Source of the DNA: Pipra filicauda
Lineage: Eukaryota; Chordata; Aves; Passeriformes; Pipridae
DNA length: 64,000 nt
Reading direction: 5' to 3'
NCBI RefSeq assembly: GCF_003945595.2
Contig: NW_024104358.1
Coordinates: 496,001 to 560,000 of the forward strand
Shown: positions 25,454-38,000 of the stretch, piece by piece
Numbering within the stretch: position 1 is the first letter of the stretch
Layout: each line of letters opens with the position of its first letter
Translations under genes and position numbers: made by a program
The notes under the pieces: generated by a model
Seen by the model: the letters and a program-made list of their open reading frames with translations, nothing else
What the model was told of the DNA's origin: nothing
The model's database searches: none

Positions 25454-27184
25454 GCCTACTACTAGAGATTTACAGTTAGAGAGAGAAATAAAACATCAGT
25501 AGAGGTAGATGAAGAGAGAAACCCCAGGCTGCTGCACTTTTCAGGGTCTAGGAAAATAAGCCATGTACTACAGAGCAGAGCAGGGATGCCCTCACACAAC
25601 TAGGACATGTTTTGGGAAGGAAAAGAGCACAGGACCTCTCTCTCTGTCCTACTACGGAACGAGTCACAGGAGTAGCATCTGTCAACACTTTAATGAGAAC
25701 TATGCCTCCAACTGTGGATCAACAGTGGGAAACTGCATACTGGCAATGACCCCTGAAGAGAAAAACCACCCTTGCACTCCTGCTTGTAATGTTAATAGCA
25801 CATAAGCAGTCAAACCACAGGGCAGACTAGCTTTTCTCCAGTATTAACTACTGTGAAGTCCACCACAAAGTCATTTGTCACCAACATACTTTCAGCATTG
25901 GTGTAACAGCTGTGAAAATATAATTAGTCTCTCCATCTCTGTCCCACTGTGTACCAGTCACTGCTTCAGTGGTCTCTTTGGATATGTTTCTGTCCTCCAC
26001 TGGCCAGAGGTCAAGTTTCCCAGAAGCTAGTTGCCTGTATAAATTACAGTGCACATATTTTACATCTCATTGTAATGTTTTCTTTTGCCAACATCCACTT
26101 CTTTGCAAATGTTTCATTTCCAAGCCATTTTTGTGCAAGCCCCAAGAGAAGCCATCAAACAAGCATGCTGAAAATTTATCTACAGGCATCATTAATGCAC
26201 ATTTGGCTGATGAAGACACAGAGTTCATATAAACTGCAATTTAGAATGCCTCTTCTTCCAAACAGTTAGTCCCACAAGACACCATTTGCTCAGGAAAAAT
26301 AGGACCAGGGGAAATATCCGAAAGTCCAGTACAAGAAGTCACAGACTGCCCACAGCTATTTTGGGGCAAAAAGAGAAACTTGGTACTGTTCTGTGTGAAC
26401 AATTTTCAGTGTCAGCGTTTGGAGCACCAACACAGTGGGAGGCTGCAGGGGAGGTGCTGGGTAGTGAGACCAAAAGGAGACATGATACATCTGCTTCTAG
26501 GCTTGGGTCTGAAGCCACGGTGTCTAGATTACATTGGGACTTCCAGATGTCTCTTTGGAGACAAGCAACTGAATGACTGCAAAAGCAGAAGGATTATAAG
26601 GATGAGATTTCTGCACTGGGATACCCAGGAAGAAGTCTGGGGACTTCCTGTTACTCCTTTTTCTTCTGTCACAGTTACAGGGAGAGTACCAGCTGCTGGG
26701 CATAACAGCCCATCATGTAAAATGCAGGGAAGGATAACAATCTTCATGCCAGAAAGAACTGAGTATGAAACTAGTTCTTTGGTGTTTTAAGGAACAAAGG
26801 GGCCAAGGGTAACATTTCTGGGCTGAAGGTCAAGAAGCAAACTTTTTAGAAGTAGAGAATTGATAATACAACACATCTGTCAATATCAAGAAATGGGTGT
26901 GTAGGATCCACTGTAAAGTTAGAACCAAAAAGCTACATCATGCCTGAAGCCCCCCACATGTAAGCTGAACTATCACACTTCATCTGGCTCCTCCATCCTT
27001 TGTTAATGCTTGTTTTTATATTATGGGAAATGGATGTATGTATATTACGGGAAATGGAGTACTGCCCTCTGCTCTGATGGATCTGACCCTGACTTAAGGG
27101 GGCAATGCAAGTCTCCACAGTGTCCAAGCTGTAAAATAACACCTGTTGCAGTGCCATTTGGATCAGTCTGTGGCAGGACTATGC
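25454..27184. other. intergenic, nothing firmly recognised
   Basis: Overlapping open frames at 26286-26576 and 26380-26790 (+) have no recognisable domain. A short imperfect direct repeat of about 18 bp (TATATTA(T/C)GGGAAATGGA type) is visible near 27015-27058. Confidence 0.35.
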
Positions 27185-27361
27185 TTCCACATTCAGCCTT
27201 TACTTTCTTTTATTAAACTGATTTTATCTCAACCTATAAAGTTTTTCATCTTATTCCACCTCCCCCCCCTCCCCCCCCATGCTGCTGAGGAGGGGGAGCA
27301 AGGGAGTGGGGGAGTGAGGGAGTGTGATGGTGGGGCAGCTTGGTGGGCATTCCACCACATA
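27185..27361 (+). mobile_element. 3' end of a second LTR type (fragment)
   Basis: The order TTTTATTAAACTGATTTTATC, then TCAACCTATAAAGTTTTTC, then a C-rich run with a GGGGGAGTGAGGGAGTG block, then GGTGGGCATTCCACCACA matches the polyadenylation/U5 layout of a common avian LTR type that I know from memory. ATTAAA at about 27213 would be the poly(A) signal. The 5' extent is unclear, and similarity could start further upstream. No retroviral gene is visible beside it. Confidence 0.45.
27248..27284. repeat. C-rich low-complexity run
   Basis: Two poly-C runs separated by a T lie within the LTR-like fragment. Such runs are prone to length variation and assembly error. Confidence 0.7.
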
Positions 27362-30300
27362 AGGCCATTCTGAAATTAGGGATTTACAAGTCATTTTTTC
27401 TGACCACTCTGTGAACATTTGGAGGCTGGGCTGTGGCAAACCACTGAAGTTGGTTACCACCTGTATGAAACCCAAGTAGGCATGACACTCTGCTTCTCTG
27501 CACCCCCACAGAAGGTGCCATTAACACATTTAACATATAGACAAGTCTGCTTGTGGATATACAGATCATGAAGGAGACGAGGCAAGGAAGGAAGCTGAAC
27601 CCCTTCCATCTCGCTCTTCTTGTCCTTCTACCACCTGCAGCACCAAGAGCTGTGTAACAGAATCATATAAAGGCAGAGAGGTCTTCATTGCTCAACCCCA
27701 GACTCCCTTTGGTCCAGAAAACAGCTGTGCTCATCCCCTACTGAGCAAAGGCATGGAGTACTGCCCTCTGCTCAGATGCTTTGGGCTCTGATCCTATGTA
27801 ATTTATCCCATCTTATCTAGCACTACCATAGATGATCCTGCCTCCCTCTAAATGGATGCTTTCACAGTTCATGAAAATACCTGCCTGAATGAGGAAAACA
27901 CCATCGGAAAAACACCCATGTCACACACAAAAAAAAAAACAACCAAACCCCCAATCCTCCTCATGTAATCACAGCCGTTAACTCTCTCCTCTGGCCTATA
28001 AACATAGTCTCTGATGAACTAAACTCCACCTACCTTGACTGTCTGTGTTGGCCACATACTAAAAAAGTTACATGCTATGCCTTTATCTGTCACAGCTTGG
28101 TATCAGTAAAATTGTGCCTTGTCTGTTTATTGTTTGCAAAGCTTCCACTAAGTCCCATTATTTCTCCTTGAAAGAACACATAAACACTAAATGGGACAGG
28201 GTGGAGAATGAAAGTCCTTTCCTGGCTAACACATTTCCCCCAAGCCCATCTGTCACCCTCAGAGCAGTATCAAACCACTGCTGCTAAGGAATAGTGTGAG
28301 GAAACTTGTGAGAGAGTACACTCTTTTATTCGAGGAAAAGAGAGGATGATCCAGGGATTTCACCAGTTCTGTTTATTTTTAAATAGAATGATTCATATTG
28401 CCTTGCAAGCACATCAACTGATTTAGAGAAAATTATTTGAAAAAAAGCAACAATTATCCTCTTCACTCACTTTTGAGGATTTTTATTCTCCTGATAGAAC
28501 ACAACTATACCACCTTTGGAGTTGCTCAGGGTATATGAGTGAGAACCTCTTAAAATAGAAAAAAATCATAAGACATTATTATTTTGAAAACAATGAGTCC
28601 TAATTTCAAACTTGGGTTAAAGCTGATTGGACTAGAATATTACATACAGACATAGGCTCTTTGTTAGGTTTTTGGTAACTTCTTTACAATCCAACAACAA
28701 AGGCTGCAGAATGCTAAGACACTGGTTGAACTGATGCCACAGATACTGAAATGGATGTGAAAGATGATCTCTGATTTGGACATCTTCCAGATGAAAGCAC
28801 TTGGCCCAAACTGAAGACAGACAGTGGTTGCTTAACAGATTGCTTTTAAAAAGAAAAATACATATTAATCTTTTTCTCATTCAACCAAGAAAATATTCTT
28901 ACCTAAAAGGAAGAGATTCCTTTGTCTGGGAGTGAAACATCAGATTTAGATGGCTCTGTGGACTGGCAATGAAGAACGTTAGGCCTCCTAGCAACGTTCT
29001 TCAGCACTCTCCACATGCAGACTTGGCTCCATGTTTCAACTGCCTACTGTACGTGACAGCCCTATACTTCAGGATACAACCGCATATGGAGTCTGTCTGG
29101 CACGCCTGAATAGTAGGTGGTCTGAGTTGTTCATTACTCTCATGCCATCGGATCTGGGACAGCAAGTTAAGCAGTGTGAACAGAGCTCTTGGCCACGCAA
29201 TCGGAAGAGGAAAACGTTATCCTTTGTGCTCAACCCTTGAATAGTTTTTGCATCTTTTTCTCAATGTACAGTGAACTGAGATGCAAGCCTTCAAACAAGC
29301 CCTTTGAAATTCTCCAGGGGCTGCTCTTCCCAAACACTGTCTAGCCAGACACCATGGGATGTTCTTTTGCTGTCTGAAAATATCCCCCTCTTATTTTAAT
29401 AAACCATTTTTTCCTATCTGTTTAAGAAATCACTTTTGTATCCTTTATGCTAAGATCCTTGTTAAAATATGCATCTTGGCTAGGGCAGAGTGCTAGAGAG
29501 AACTTAGTCAGGCAGTAAAAATCTTCAGTTTAGGAAAGGGGGTGGTGTTTACCCTCATTAGTCAGTTTCTGAGGTAAAAAATGTTTTCTGCAGCAAAATG
29601 CCTCTGATAGCAAGTTTGTATGGTTCTGTTCCTGACTGTTCCTTGACTGCTTTTTTCTTTCTTTAACAAAGATTGTATATCACATGTATGATTTGATATG
29701 CACGCAGGTAACCAGAGAACTAAGCCATTAGCTCCAGCATTGAAGACAGTTAATTTCCAAATTCAGAAATGCTAGAACAGACTGTGAGAACTCACAGCCA
29801 GGTGGGAGAGAACACACACATCCCGCAGAGCTGGGCTCCTGCCTTATGTGTCAAAGGCCCAACACATATGCAGAATGCCCTCTGGGCTGCTTTTTACAGC
29901 TTTCTCTTTCTCTTCTTATTTTCCCTCCCCTCAGTCAATGGGAAAGAATGCTTTGAAGTTTTACATAACCTGTAATTATTTCTCTTGATAGAAACTACAT
30001 CTTTTTTGGCAAAAACAGCCAGAGGGAAAAACAGAATGTTGCTGCTTCCCACATTATTTCTTCTAGACTTAAACCTTCCAGCTGCGGAAGGTCTCTTGAG
30101 CAAAGGAAAATCCTTAAACAGCTCAGCTTTCCTCCTCGCCCAATTTCTTGTGCTTGTCACCCCTTGCCTCCCCACACGCGTCAAATTTCCGATTTATTTT
30201 TACAGCATTACAAATGCAATGCATTTCACAAAAAAGATAATTTGTAACATCAGTTTTAATAGATCACAACTATCTTGACAGGACTTAGTAAGAATTCATA

Positions 30301-30780
30301 TTTTGTCATGATTTTGACTAGTTGTCAAACTCACTCAAATACAGAGTTCTAGGTATGACATCACCTGGAAATAAAAAAAGAGAAACTTTGGTACTTACTG
30401 ATTTTTGCATATGAAGAAATTTTTCATTAGGCAGACAGTAAGCATTAGCTATTGCATAGACAGTTTGTATCTATCAGTCCCCTGTTTGTTTTTGAGGGTG
30501 TTCCTTTTCCCCTCACACAGGAAGCTTTGTCTGTATTTTGAAACCACCTCAACTCAACTGTATTAGTGTGGTACAAGCACTCAGAGACATTTTACACCCA
30601 CACAAATACTGTGACACAGGAAGGCCATGTGTTAAGGCTTTTCTATATTAGCAGTAATATTTCTAAGCAAGAAGGAGTAGCAGTACACCTATAAAGCTGT
30701 AAAATTAATACAGGTGTGCATGTGTATACCGACATATACGCTCCTACCTTGCAAAACAGATTTTCAGCCATTTATCAGCG
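27362..30780. other. intergenic, nothing recognised
   Basis: AT-rich with short open frames under 100 codons and no domain. One 21-base word beginning ATGGAGTACTG is shared exactly by 27753-27773 and 27054-27074. Confidence 0.4.
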
Positions 30781-30784
30781 TGAT

Positions 30785-31212
30785 TGGAACCAGATCACCT
30801 CCCCTACGAAGACAGGCTGAGAAAGCTGGGGCTGTTCAGCCTGGAGAAGGTTGTGTGGAGACTTCATAGTAATCTTCCAGTATCTGCAGGGCACCTCCAA
30901 GGAAGATGTAGAGGGACTCTTCATCAGGAACTATAGTGATAGGACAAAGGGGAATGGCTTCAAACTGAAAGACAGTAGGTTTGGATTAGATGTTAGGAGG
31001 AAATTTTTTGCTGTGAGAGTGGTGAGGCACTGGAACAGGTTGCTCAGAGAACCTGTTGATGCCCCAACCCTGGAGGTATTCAAGGCCAGGTTAGACGGGG
31101 GCTCTGAGCAACCCAGTCTAGTGGGAGGTGTCCCTGCCCAGGGCATGGGCATTTGAAACTAGATTATCTTTAAGGTCACCTCCAAGCCAAACTGTTCTAT
31201 GATTCTATGATG
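30785..31212 (+). mobile_element. CR1 LINE 3' end, just upstream of MED30
   Basis: A 5'-truncated CR1 covering the ORF2 C-terminus and 3' UTR. The 101-codon + frame (30851-31156) includes FKLKDSRFGLDVRRKFF and VRHWNRLLREPVDAPTLEVF, both typical of the CR1 ORF2 tail. It ends in TGTTCTATGATTCTATGAT. It stops about 70 bp short of the MED30 CpG island, so it marks the upstream limit of likely core-promoter sequence. Confidence 0.93.
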
Positions 31213-31279
31213 TAGCACAGGGGCGGTGGGACTTGTGTGAACACGCTGGGGGATTCTGACCAAAGTTTTCAATCTCAAG

Positions 31280-32010
31280 AGACCGCGCGCAGGGCTCGGG
31301 GCCGACACTTCTACATGCTGACCAGCCCGCAAGTCCTCACTGGATTCAGGAAGCCAGGAAAACGACCCGACTGAATCCGAAAAGCCAGGAAAACAGATCC
31401 CGACTGAAGAGACCGGCGGGCACAGGGACCGCACGAGCGGCCGTGACAGGCGGCCCGGGCCCCGCCCGCCGCTCCCGCCCCGCCGGCTGTGACGGCCCCG
31501 GGCGCCGGGAAGTGCTTCCGCCTGCGCCTCCGCAGGGGACGCGGTGCCGCGGCCCCGGGAGTGTCCGCTTGCGACGGGTCGAGGCAGTGACCGCGCTGAG
31601 GGGACGGAGGTGCGTGAGGAGCATCCCCGGTCCCACCGCCCGGCAGCGCCGCGGTTGTGAGAGAGCGGTGTCCCAACCGAGGGGTTGGTCCGACCCCGGG
31701 GGTGCAGCGCTGAGCCGGCTTCGCCAGTTGAACGGTTCTGTCTGGGATAGGGCCGCGTGCGGGGAAAAGGAATGGGATAGCTGTCCTTCAGAAGTTTATT
31801 AGGATAGACTCAAGTACTTGATCGTTCCATCATAACGTCCTCTTTCTGCTCGGCCTAGTGGGACTGGTTAAGGGCAGGAGATGTCGACCCCCCCTCTGGC
31901 TGGGGCGGGGATGCCGCCGGGCGCTTTCTCGGGGACTCAGTCTCAGGCGGCCAGGGAGGTGAACACGGCTTCCCTCTGCCGCATCGGCCAGGAGACCGTG
32001 CAGGACATTG
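31280..32010 (+). promoter_or_regulatory. MED30: MED30 CpG-island promoter and 5' UTR
   Basis: A sharp change from AT-rich DNA to dense CpG starts near 31280 (GACCGCGCGCAGGGCTCGGGG) and runs into coding exon 1. It is the only long CpG island in the window. No TATA box is evident, as expected for a housekeeping gene. Two head-to-head GGAA cores in CCGGGAAGTGCTTCCG (31505-31520) could be ETS-family sites. The transcription start cannot be fixed from sequence alone. The CpG-richest part lies at about 31430-31700, and the 31790-31860 segment just before the ATG is less GC-rich and is probably 5' UTR. Confidence 0.8.
31351..31412. repeat. 31-bp tandem duplication in the promoter
   Basis: Two adjacent units start at 31351 and 31382. 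Each begins AAGCCAGGAAAAC and continues with CCCGACTGAA. The second has small differences (AGAT inserted before CCCGACTGA). A preceding GATTCAGG piece hints at a partial third unit. Confidence 0.75.
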
Positions 32011-32054
32011 TGTTCCGAACCATGGAGATCTTCCAGTTGCTGAGGAACATGCAG
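31881..32054 (+). CDS. MED30: MED30 coding exon 1
   Basis: Encodes residues 1-58: a Pro/Gly/Ala-rich flexible N-terminus, then the conserved first helix ending ...FQLLRNMQ. The donor is CAG|GTGAAA at 32055. The reading frame stays open into the intron until 32156, so the splice is inferred from family homology and the GT site. Confidence 0.95.
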
Positions 32055-35000
32055 GTGAAAAATAGCTTTTTATTTTCACGACCCTTGCTTCCTGTGGTGT
32101 TATCACTGACAGCCCGTATATACAGACAGAGGTGGCGGCTTAGGACGTTTAGATAACTCCATCAAACTGTTTTAAAAGGGAGGATTGATTGGAGAAGTGA
32201 ATACTGCTCTTAATGTATTTGTTTACTCCTGTAGATAAAGTGAACATGTAGAATATTCAGAAATGCTGAATTGCTGTTGCCCCCACAATAGATAAACTCT
32301 AAATACACTTTGTAACTGTGTTTTCCTTTATGAATAGCAAAGTCTGTTTATATGCCAGTTATGTTTCTCTATTTATGTTAACATACAGGGAGTAATTTTA
32401 GAGGAATTTTCATTTATCTTTTTTGGTAATATTTCCCACCTAAAACTTCTTTTTTTTTCTTATAAAAATGGACATAGTCCTTATTTATGGCTACTTACTG
32501 AGAAAACATACAAACATTTGTTGTGTTTTCTCTCTGTGGAAAGTAGAAGATAAATAATAACCCCCATTCTTTCTGTTTTCATGACTCTGGTGTTATTGAA
32601 TTTTGTGGCCTGGGGTTGAGACACAAACTCTCAAAGTGTAATGCTTGGATCACAACAATGTCATACTTAACCGTTGTGAAGACACTCACTGAAAAGAGTT
32701 AGAGGGATTGGCAATGACCAAAGTATAGAATACATGAAGCTGTTTGACAACAGTGATTGAGCACATATAATCCAGAATTTTACTGGTAAATAAAAAAATC
32801 AGTGATTTCTGTGGGAATAATGTGATTGTCTGATTTTAAAATGTACAAAACCCCATCTGATTTCTTTTGGACTGGTTATTTTGTGGGACAGAAGCTTTAA
32901 TAGTTTTAATGTTTTGGTTCTCTTAAGTTACCAAATGGTGTTACTTATCATACCGCAACATATCAAGACAGATTGGGAAAGCTGCAGGAACATCTCCGTC
33001 AGTTATCAATACTCTTCAGAAAACTGAGATTAGTCTATGACAAATGCAATGAAAACTGTGCTGGGCTCGATCCTGTTCCCATAGAAGTAAGTATCTTTAT
33101 GCATATATACGTTACAGCTCGGAATAACCACTTTCTGCATAGCGTATCATCCATTCTCTTCAGTTGCAGGAGACTCATAACAAGTTTTAATGAGACTGGA
33201 TATTAAGTGGACAGAATTCTGTTTATTAGTTAAAGCTGGTTGAAAAACTGCGAAACTTTCAGATTATCATCATCAATTCTTGCCAACTGGGAGGGATCCA
33301 ATTTTGAAATTGAATCCCAGTTTGAAATTTTCCCTCTGTACTCAGCACTGGTGAGGCCACACCTTGAGTGCTGTGTCCGATTCTGGGCCCCTCAATTGCG
33401 GAAGGACATGGAGGTGCTGGAGCGTGTCCAGAGAAGGGCAGTAAAGCTGGTGAAGAGTCTGGAGCACAAGTCTTGACAAGGAGTGACTGAGGGACCTGGA
33501 GTTGTTTAGCTTGGAGAAGGGGAGGCTCAGGAGGGACCTTCTCACTCTCTACAACTCCCTGAAAGGAGGTTGTGGCAAAGTAGGGGTCAGCCTCTTCTCC
33601 CAGGCAACAAGTGACAGGATAAGAGGAAATGGCCTCAAGCTGTGCCAGGGGAGGCTTAGGTTGACATTAGGGTTATTAAACACTGGAATGGGCTGCCCAA
33701 GGAGGTGTTAGAGCCACTGTCTCTGGAGGTGTTTAAGGAAAGACTGAATGTGGCACTTAGTGCCATGGTCTAGTTGACAAGATCTCAGAGGTCTTTTCCA
33801 ACCTAATTCATTCTTGGATTCTGTAAAATCAAACTTGATTTAAAATTTTAGCCTTTTTCCTCAAGCTTCTTAGTTCCTTCATCAATTTGTTTCCCCTAGG
33901 AAAATGAAAGGATCAGGGTAGATTTTTTAAAAGAAGTGGGAAAAAGTGGGGAACAGCCTGCTTCAAGCTCTCACCTGTCAGCCTGGCTCCCTCACTAATA
34001 AACATTATTCTCTTTCTCTGACCATGAATCTGTGCCTCCTTAGTTGCCTCATTCTGCTGCTCCTAACCTGCTGGGCCAGTATGAACCAAAACTAATTGTG
34101 CAGTGGTGATGAAACAGTTACAGCATCGGACTTCCTGGAAGGAGGATTGGCTAAAGTTTTTCCTAATAAAACTGCTATTCCTAGTAAAATCAAAACTTTG
34201 TTTTCTCCCTCATGAGTTAAGTTGTTTCTAATTCTTAGTAATACTCTTAAACCCTGTTTTGTGTTATGACTCAAGTTACTACTGTGCTAATTATCCAGAA
34301 CTGTGAAGTTCTTTAAATATTGACCTTTGGATTCGGAGGCAACTTTATTAACAGACTTGTGATTGTCCGTTGAATTTTAACCATATAAGCATTTTATTCT
34401 GTATTTGAATCTCTTCAATGAATAGGAATAAATAAATTAGGTTCATTCATTCATTCATTCTGTACTGTCCAGTCTAGACTACTACTTCTAGACTACTACT
34501 TCTGTCAACAGTCACTGCCAAGGGTTTTAGAGAAACCTGACAGCAAGCAAGGGAGTAGGATAACTTTCCCATTTTAAAGAATAAAACTTTTTCCATGGTG
34601 TGTTGACTTGTGTGCAATAGAGTAGAGTAAGCTTTTTTAATGCAATGTCTGACTGATAACTTAGGCACAGCAAAATTTTGTATCAATAGTTGGAATTCTT
34701 TCTGTTTAATCTGCGTAGTCTTTTCTGCTCTGAAGTTAGGAAGTGCCTGCCTGTCTCATGTTTTTACTGGTTAGGGTGAATGACAGTGGCACACCATTCG
34801 TCTTGGATCAGTTTTCTTAAATTCTTCTTCCAGCATTTCAATAATAGTCTCAATCATATTATTTTGTGGCTGACATTCTAACCATACCTTTGAAGAATAT
34901 TTACAAAGCTCTTTTTTTTTTTACACAGTCAAGAGAAGTCGGTACCTACTAATATTCCTTAGTCTATTATTATTGATATAAATGTTTTCACATTTTTTGT

Positions 35001-38000
35001 AAATGTGTACTACCAATATAATAAGTATGACTAAATTTCTGTTAACCAATGTAGCAAGGCATGAAATAATTGTGAAGCAGATCTGGTTTAAATTTCCTGC
35101 TTTTGTGTGTTAGGTGTAATTTGGCTTTTCTTGGTGGGTTTGTTTTTTTTCTAATACCTTTTCTAAAAGACGGGAGGTTTTCAAAGGAAGTGTTCTAGTT
35201 TGAGTGCTACTTTATTTTTCCATCAGAGAGAGGAGTTTCTTCCAAGAGTATTTAGGAGCCCCTCTACTTCTTTTTTATGGTCTGCAAATGTAGGAAGTGG
35301 TTAACCTTTACTACATTTTCATGACAAAGTTTAGTGTGGTAGTTTTTGTTCATTTTCATAAACTTAATAAGAATGGACTACGGAAATTTTTGCGTAGAAG
35401 GAAATTAAATTTTCAGTGGGTTAAATCAAAGTAAGTTTTCTATCAAAATGCTGAAGGAGGATGCTGAATGCTTTGAAATATTACACTTCAGCCTAACTAA
35501 CGAGTTAATATGCACTTGGTGAGCAATTTGCTCCCAGGCTTTTGAACTAATGTCTTCTTGCTCATTTTCATCAATACTAGTCTTTCATTTGTCTGTAGTG
35601 TGTATGGGAATGTGGATGTAATTTTGCTTGGTTCAGGACAGAAAAAACAATGTTGCACTGTGGACACTGTGGATGTATGCTATGTATAAAATGCTACAGC
35701 TTATTATTTTTTTATTAGTTGTTAGTAGCTTGGAAGTGTTCTGACACAGAAGCATGTATTTGTTTTGTACCTGCTATATTTACTGATTCTTTTTAATTTA
35801 TTTTCTTTTTAGGAAGGAAGCATACAGTAGTATTCATTTAGGGGATACTTCATCAAAGATTTTTGGCTTTGTACAGAAATGATAGTACAATATGGTCTTT
35901 TCCAGCCTAAACAAAACTATGATTCTGTGTGTCGGAGAAGATCACAGTGGGAAATACTTAGGGAAAAACTCCCTTTAGGTAACTATAGACCTGGTCTTAA
36001 GAACAGCCAAACAGAGGTTCACTAAAATAGCAAGTCATAGCTGGAGTATTAACTAAGTAGCTATGTAAAGCCAGTCATAATTATGGTTAGTATAGAATCA
36101 TAGAATATAGAATCATAGAATCAATGACCCATCAGGATCATTGAGTCCAACTCCTGGCCCTGCCCAGGACACCCCAAGAATCACACCATGTACCTGAGAG
36201 CATTGTCCAAATGTTCCTTGAACTCAGGCAGGCTTGTGACCTCTTCCCTGGAGAGCCTGTTTGGTGCCCAACCATCCTCTGGGTGAAAAACATTTTCCTG
36301 ATATCCAACCTAAACTTCCCCTGACTCAGCTTCATGCTGTTTCCTCGAGTCCTGTTGCTGGTCATGAGAGTGAAGAGATCAGTACCTGCCCCTCTGCTAA
36401 AATACTTTATAATAAACAAGCTCTTTTTTGTGGTGTTTCATAGTGTGGAATGGTAAAATGTAAAATCACAATCTGCATAGTTCAAGAATACAAGATTTAT
36501 CCATGATACACATCTTGAAATGGAAAGTGTGGGGTTTGCCTGCAGTTGTGAAATTGCTTGGATCTAAGCATGGTAACAGGTGGGATTGTGTCCTTTTGAA
36601 GCGCATCATTTTCCTGGAGAACAAACTGAGGTCATTCCAAGGCCTTTGGGTTTGAGGTGACGAGCTTGTGTCAACTTTTGTTTGAGCGGTTTGAACCTGC
36701 GCAGAAAATGGTAGTACCTTATGTATCTCCTGCACTTCATTTCTTTTTTTTTAATTTCTTCTTTTAATTTTTCTTTTTTTTTTAAATAAAGCTAATATTT
36801 CTTGTTTTCACAGCAACTTATTCCGTATGTTGAAGAAGATGGCTCTAAGCATGATGATCGTGGTGCTGCAAGTCAGCTTCGTTTTGCTAGTGAAGAGAGA
36901 AGGGAAATTATGGAAGTAAATAAGGTAAGAAAGTTAAATTAATTTGCATAAAATAGGAAATGGCACTTTGATGTCACAAAGTTCAAATTTCTAGATTGCT
37001 TTACTAAATGCAGAATGTCTGATGACTACCATCAAACCTGGGGATAATTAGTTCTTGCACTTAATTATTTCAGAATTACCTTTCAGGAAACAAATTTGAG
37101 AGGAGTTTTTTGTTTTGTTTTTTTGTTGGTTGGTTGGTTGGGTTTGGTTTGGTTTGGTTTTTTGTTTGTTTTGGGTTTGTTTGTTTGTTTTTTTTAACTC
37201 TGGCTGTAGAGTTTGGGTTCCCTGACAGTTTTTACTTGTGCCTCTTTTAAAAACAATATATATTCTTTTGAATACAGTGTATTATGTTTATGCTTAGCCC
37301 ACTAGATATCAGCACTATAGACTGAGGTAAGGTGCCTGTTGAATTTATTTCTCTTCAAAACTTACCTCAAGTTTAAAAAAAAAAAAGGATATTGAGCACC
37401 AGATGTGTAAATATTGTTACAATTATATAAGTTGGTGAAGGCTTTTGTATTTTGACAATTTGAGGAAGACTGTTCCTTTGTTAGAGGAACATCTATTGAA
37501 TCTTAACACATTGAAAAAAAAATGTGCTATGAATTATAAAGATGCTGTTAAATTTTCAGTTTGAGTGGCAGTCTGCAGTTAGGGACAATTATTAAAGATG
37601 GATTCAAATCTAAAAATAAATAATGCTAGAGTAACTGCAAATATAATATTGAGATTAAAATATGAACTTTTGCCAGACCACAGTTTTGAACATTGTTTCT
37701 TCAATCTGTAAAGTACAAAGATAGGATTAATTAAATATTTCTATGGCTGTAATATCTGTAAATACTTAGTAAAAAGGAAGTATAATCTACAAAAATAACT
37801 GAACAAAGGAAATAAATAGATGAAATGTTTAATTTAGGGAATAATTGGTGGATTTTTAACTTTTAAAATATTTCCAGTATTTTAATTTGTCTTCAACACT
37901 CAGAGATGTATTGAATTTTTCATAACCCATTTATGTAGAAAAATAGGGACTAGTTGAATTTAGAGAAAAGCAGTTGTCAGCTTCCCTGTTGTAATCGTTC

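Noticed and set aside
29120..29200. Faint resemblance to 5S rRNA (GGATCTGGGACAGC...TTAAGCAG)
   Set aside because: Only about 25 bases look alike, with gaps. The rest of the 5S sequence and its internal promoter are missing at the right spacing, so a 5S-derived SINE is not supported.
31311..31802. Open frames of 121 (-), 96 (-) and 119 (+) codons upstream of MED30
   Set aside because: They overlap in the CpG island, where stop codons are rare because of GC content. The Pro/Arg/Gly-rich composition is typical of that artefact.
31881..32156. 91-codon frame running from MED30 exon 1 into intron 1
   Set aside because: Residues after position 58 lose all similarity to the family, and a GT donor lies exactly at the break. 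It is intron read-through.
33960..34090. AATAAA followed by T/C-rich sequence in MED30 intron 2 that resembles an LTR R-U5 end
   Set aside because: Too short and without LTR termini or a second copy in the window. Could not be supported.
34443..37196. Short repeats considered as a possible CRISPR-like or satellite array
   Set aside because: They are ordinary microsatellites with no regular spacers, in a vertebrate-type intron.
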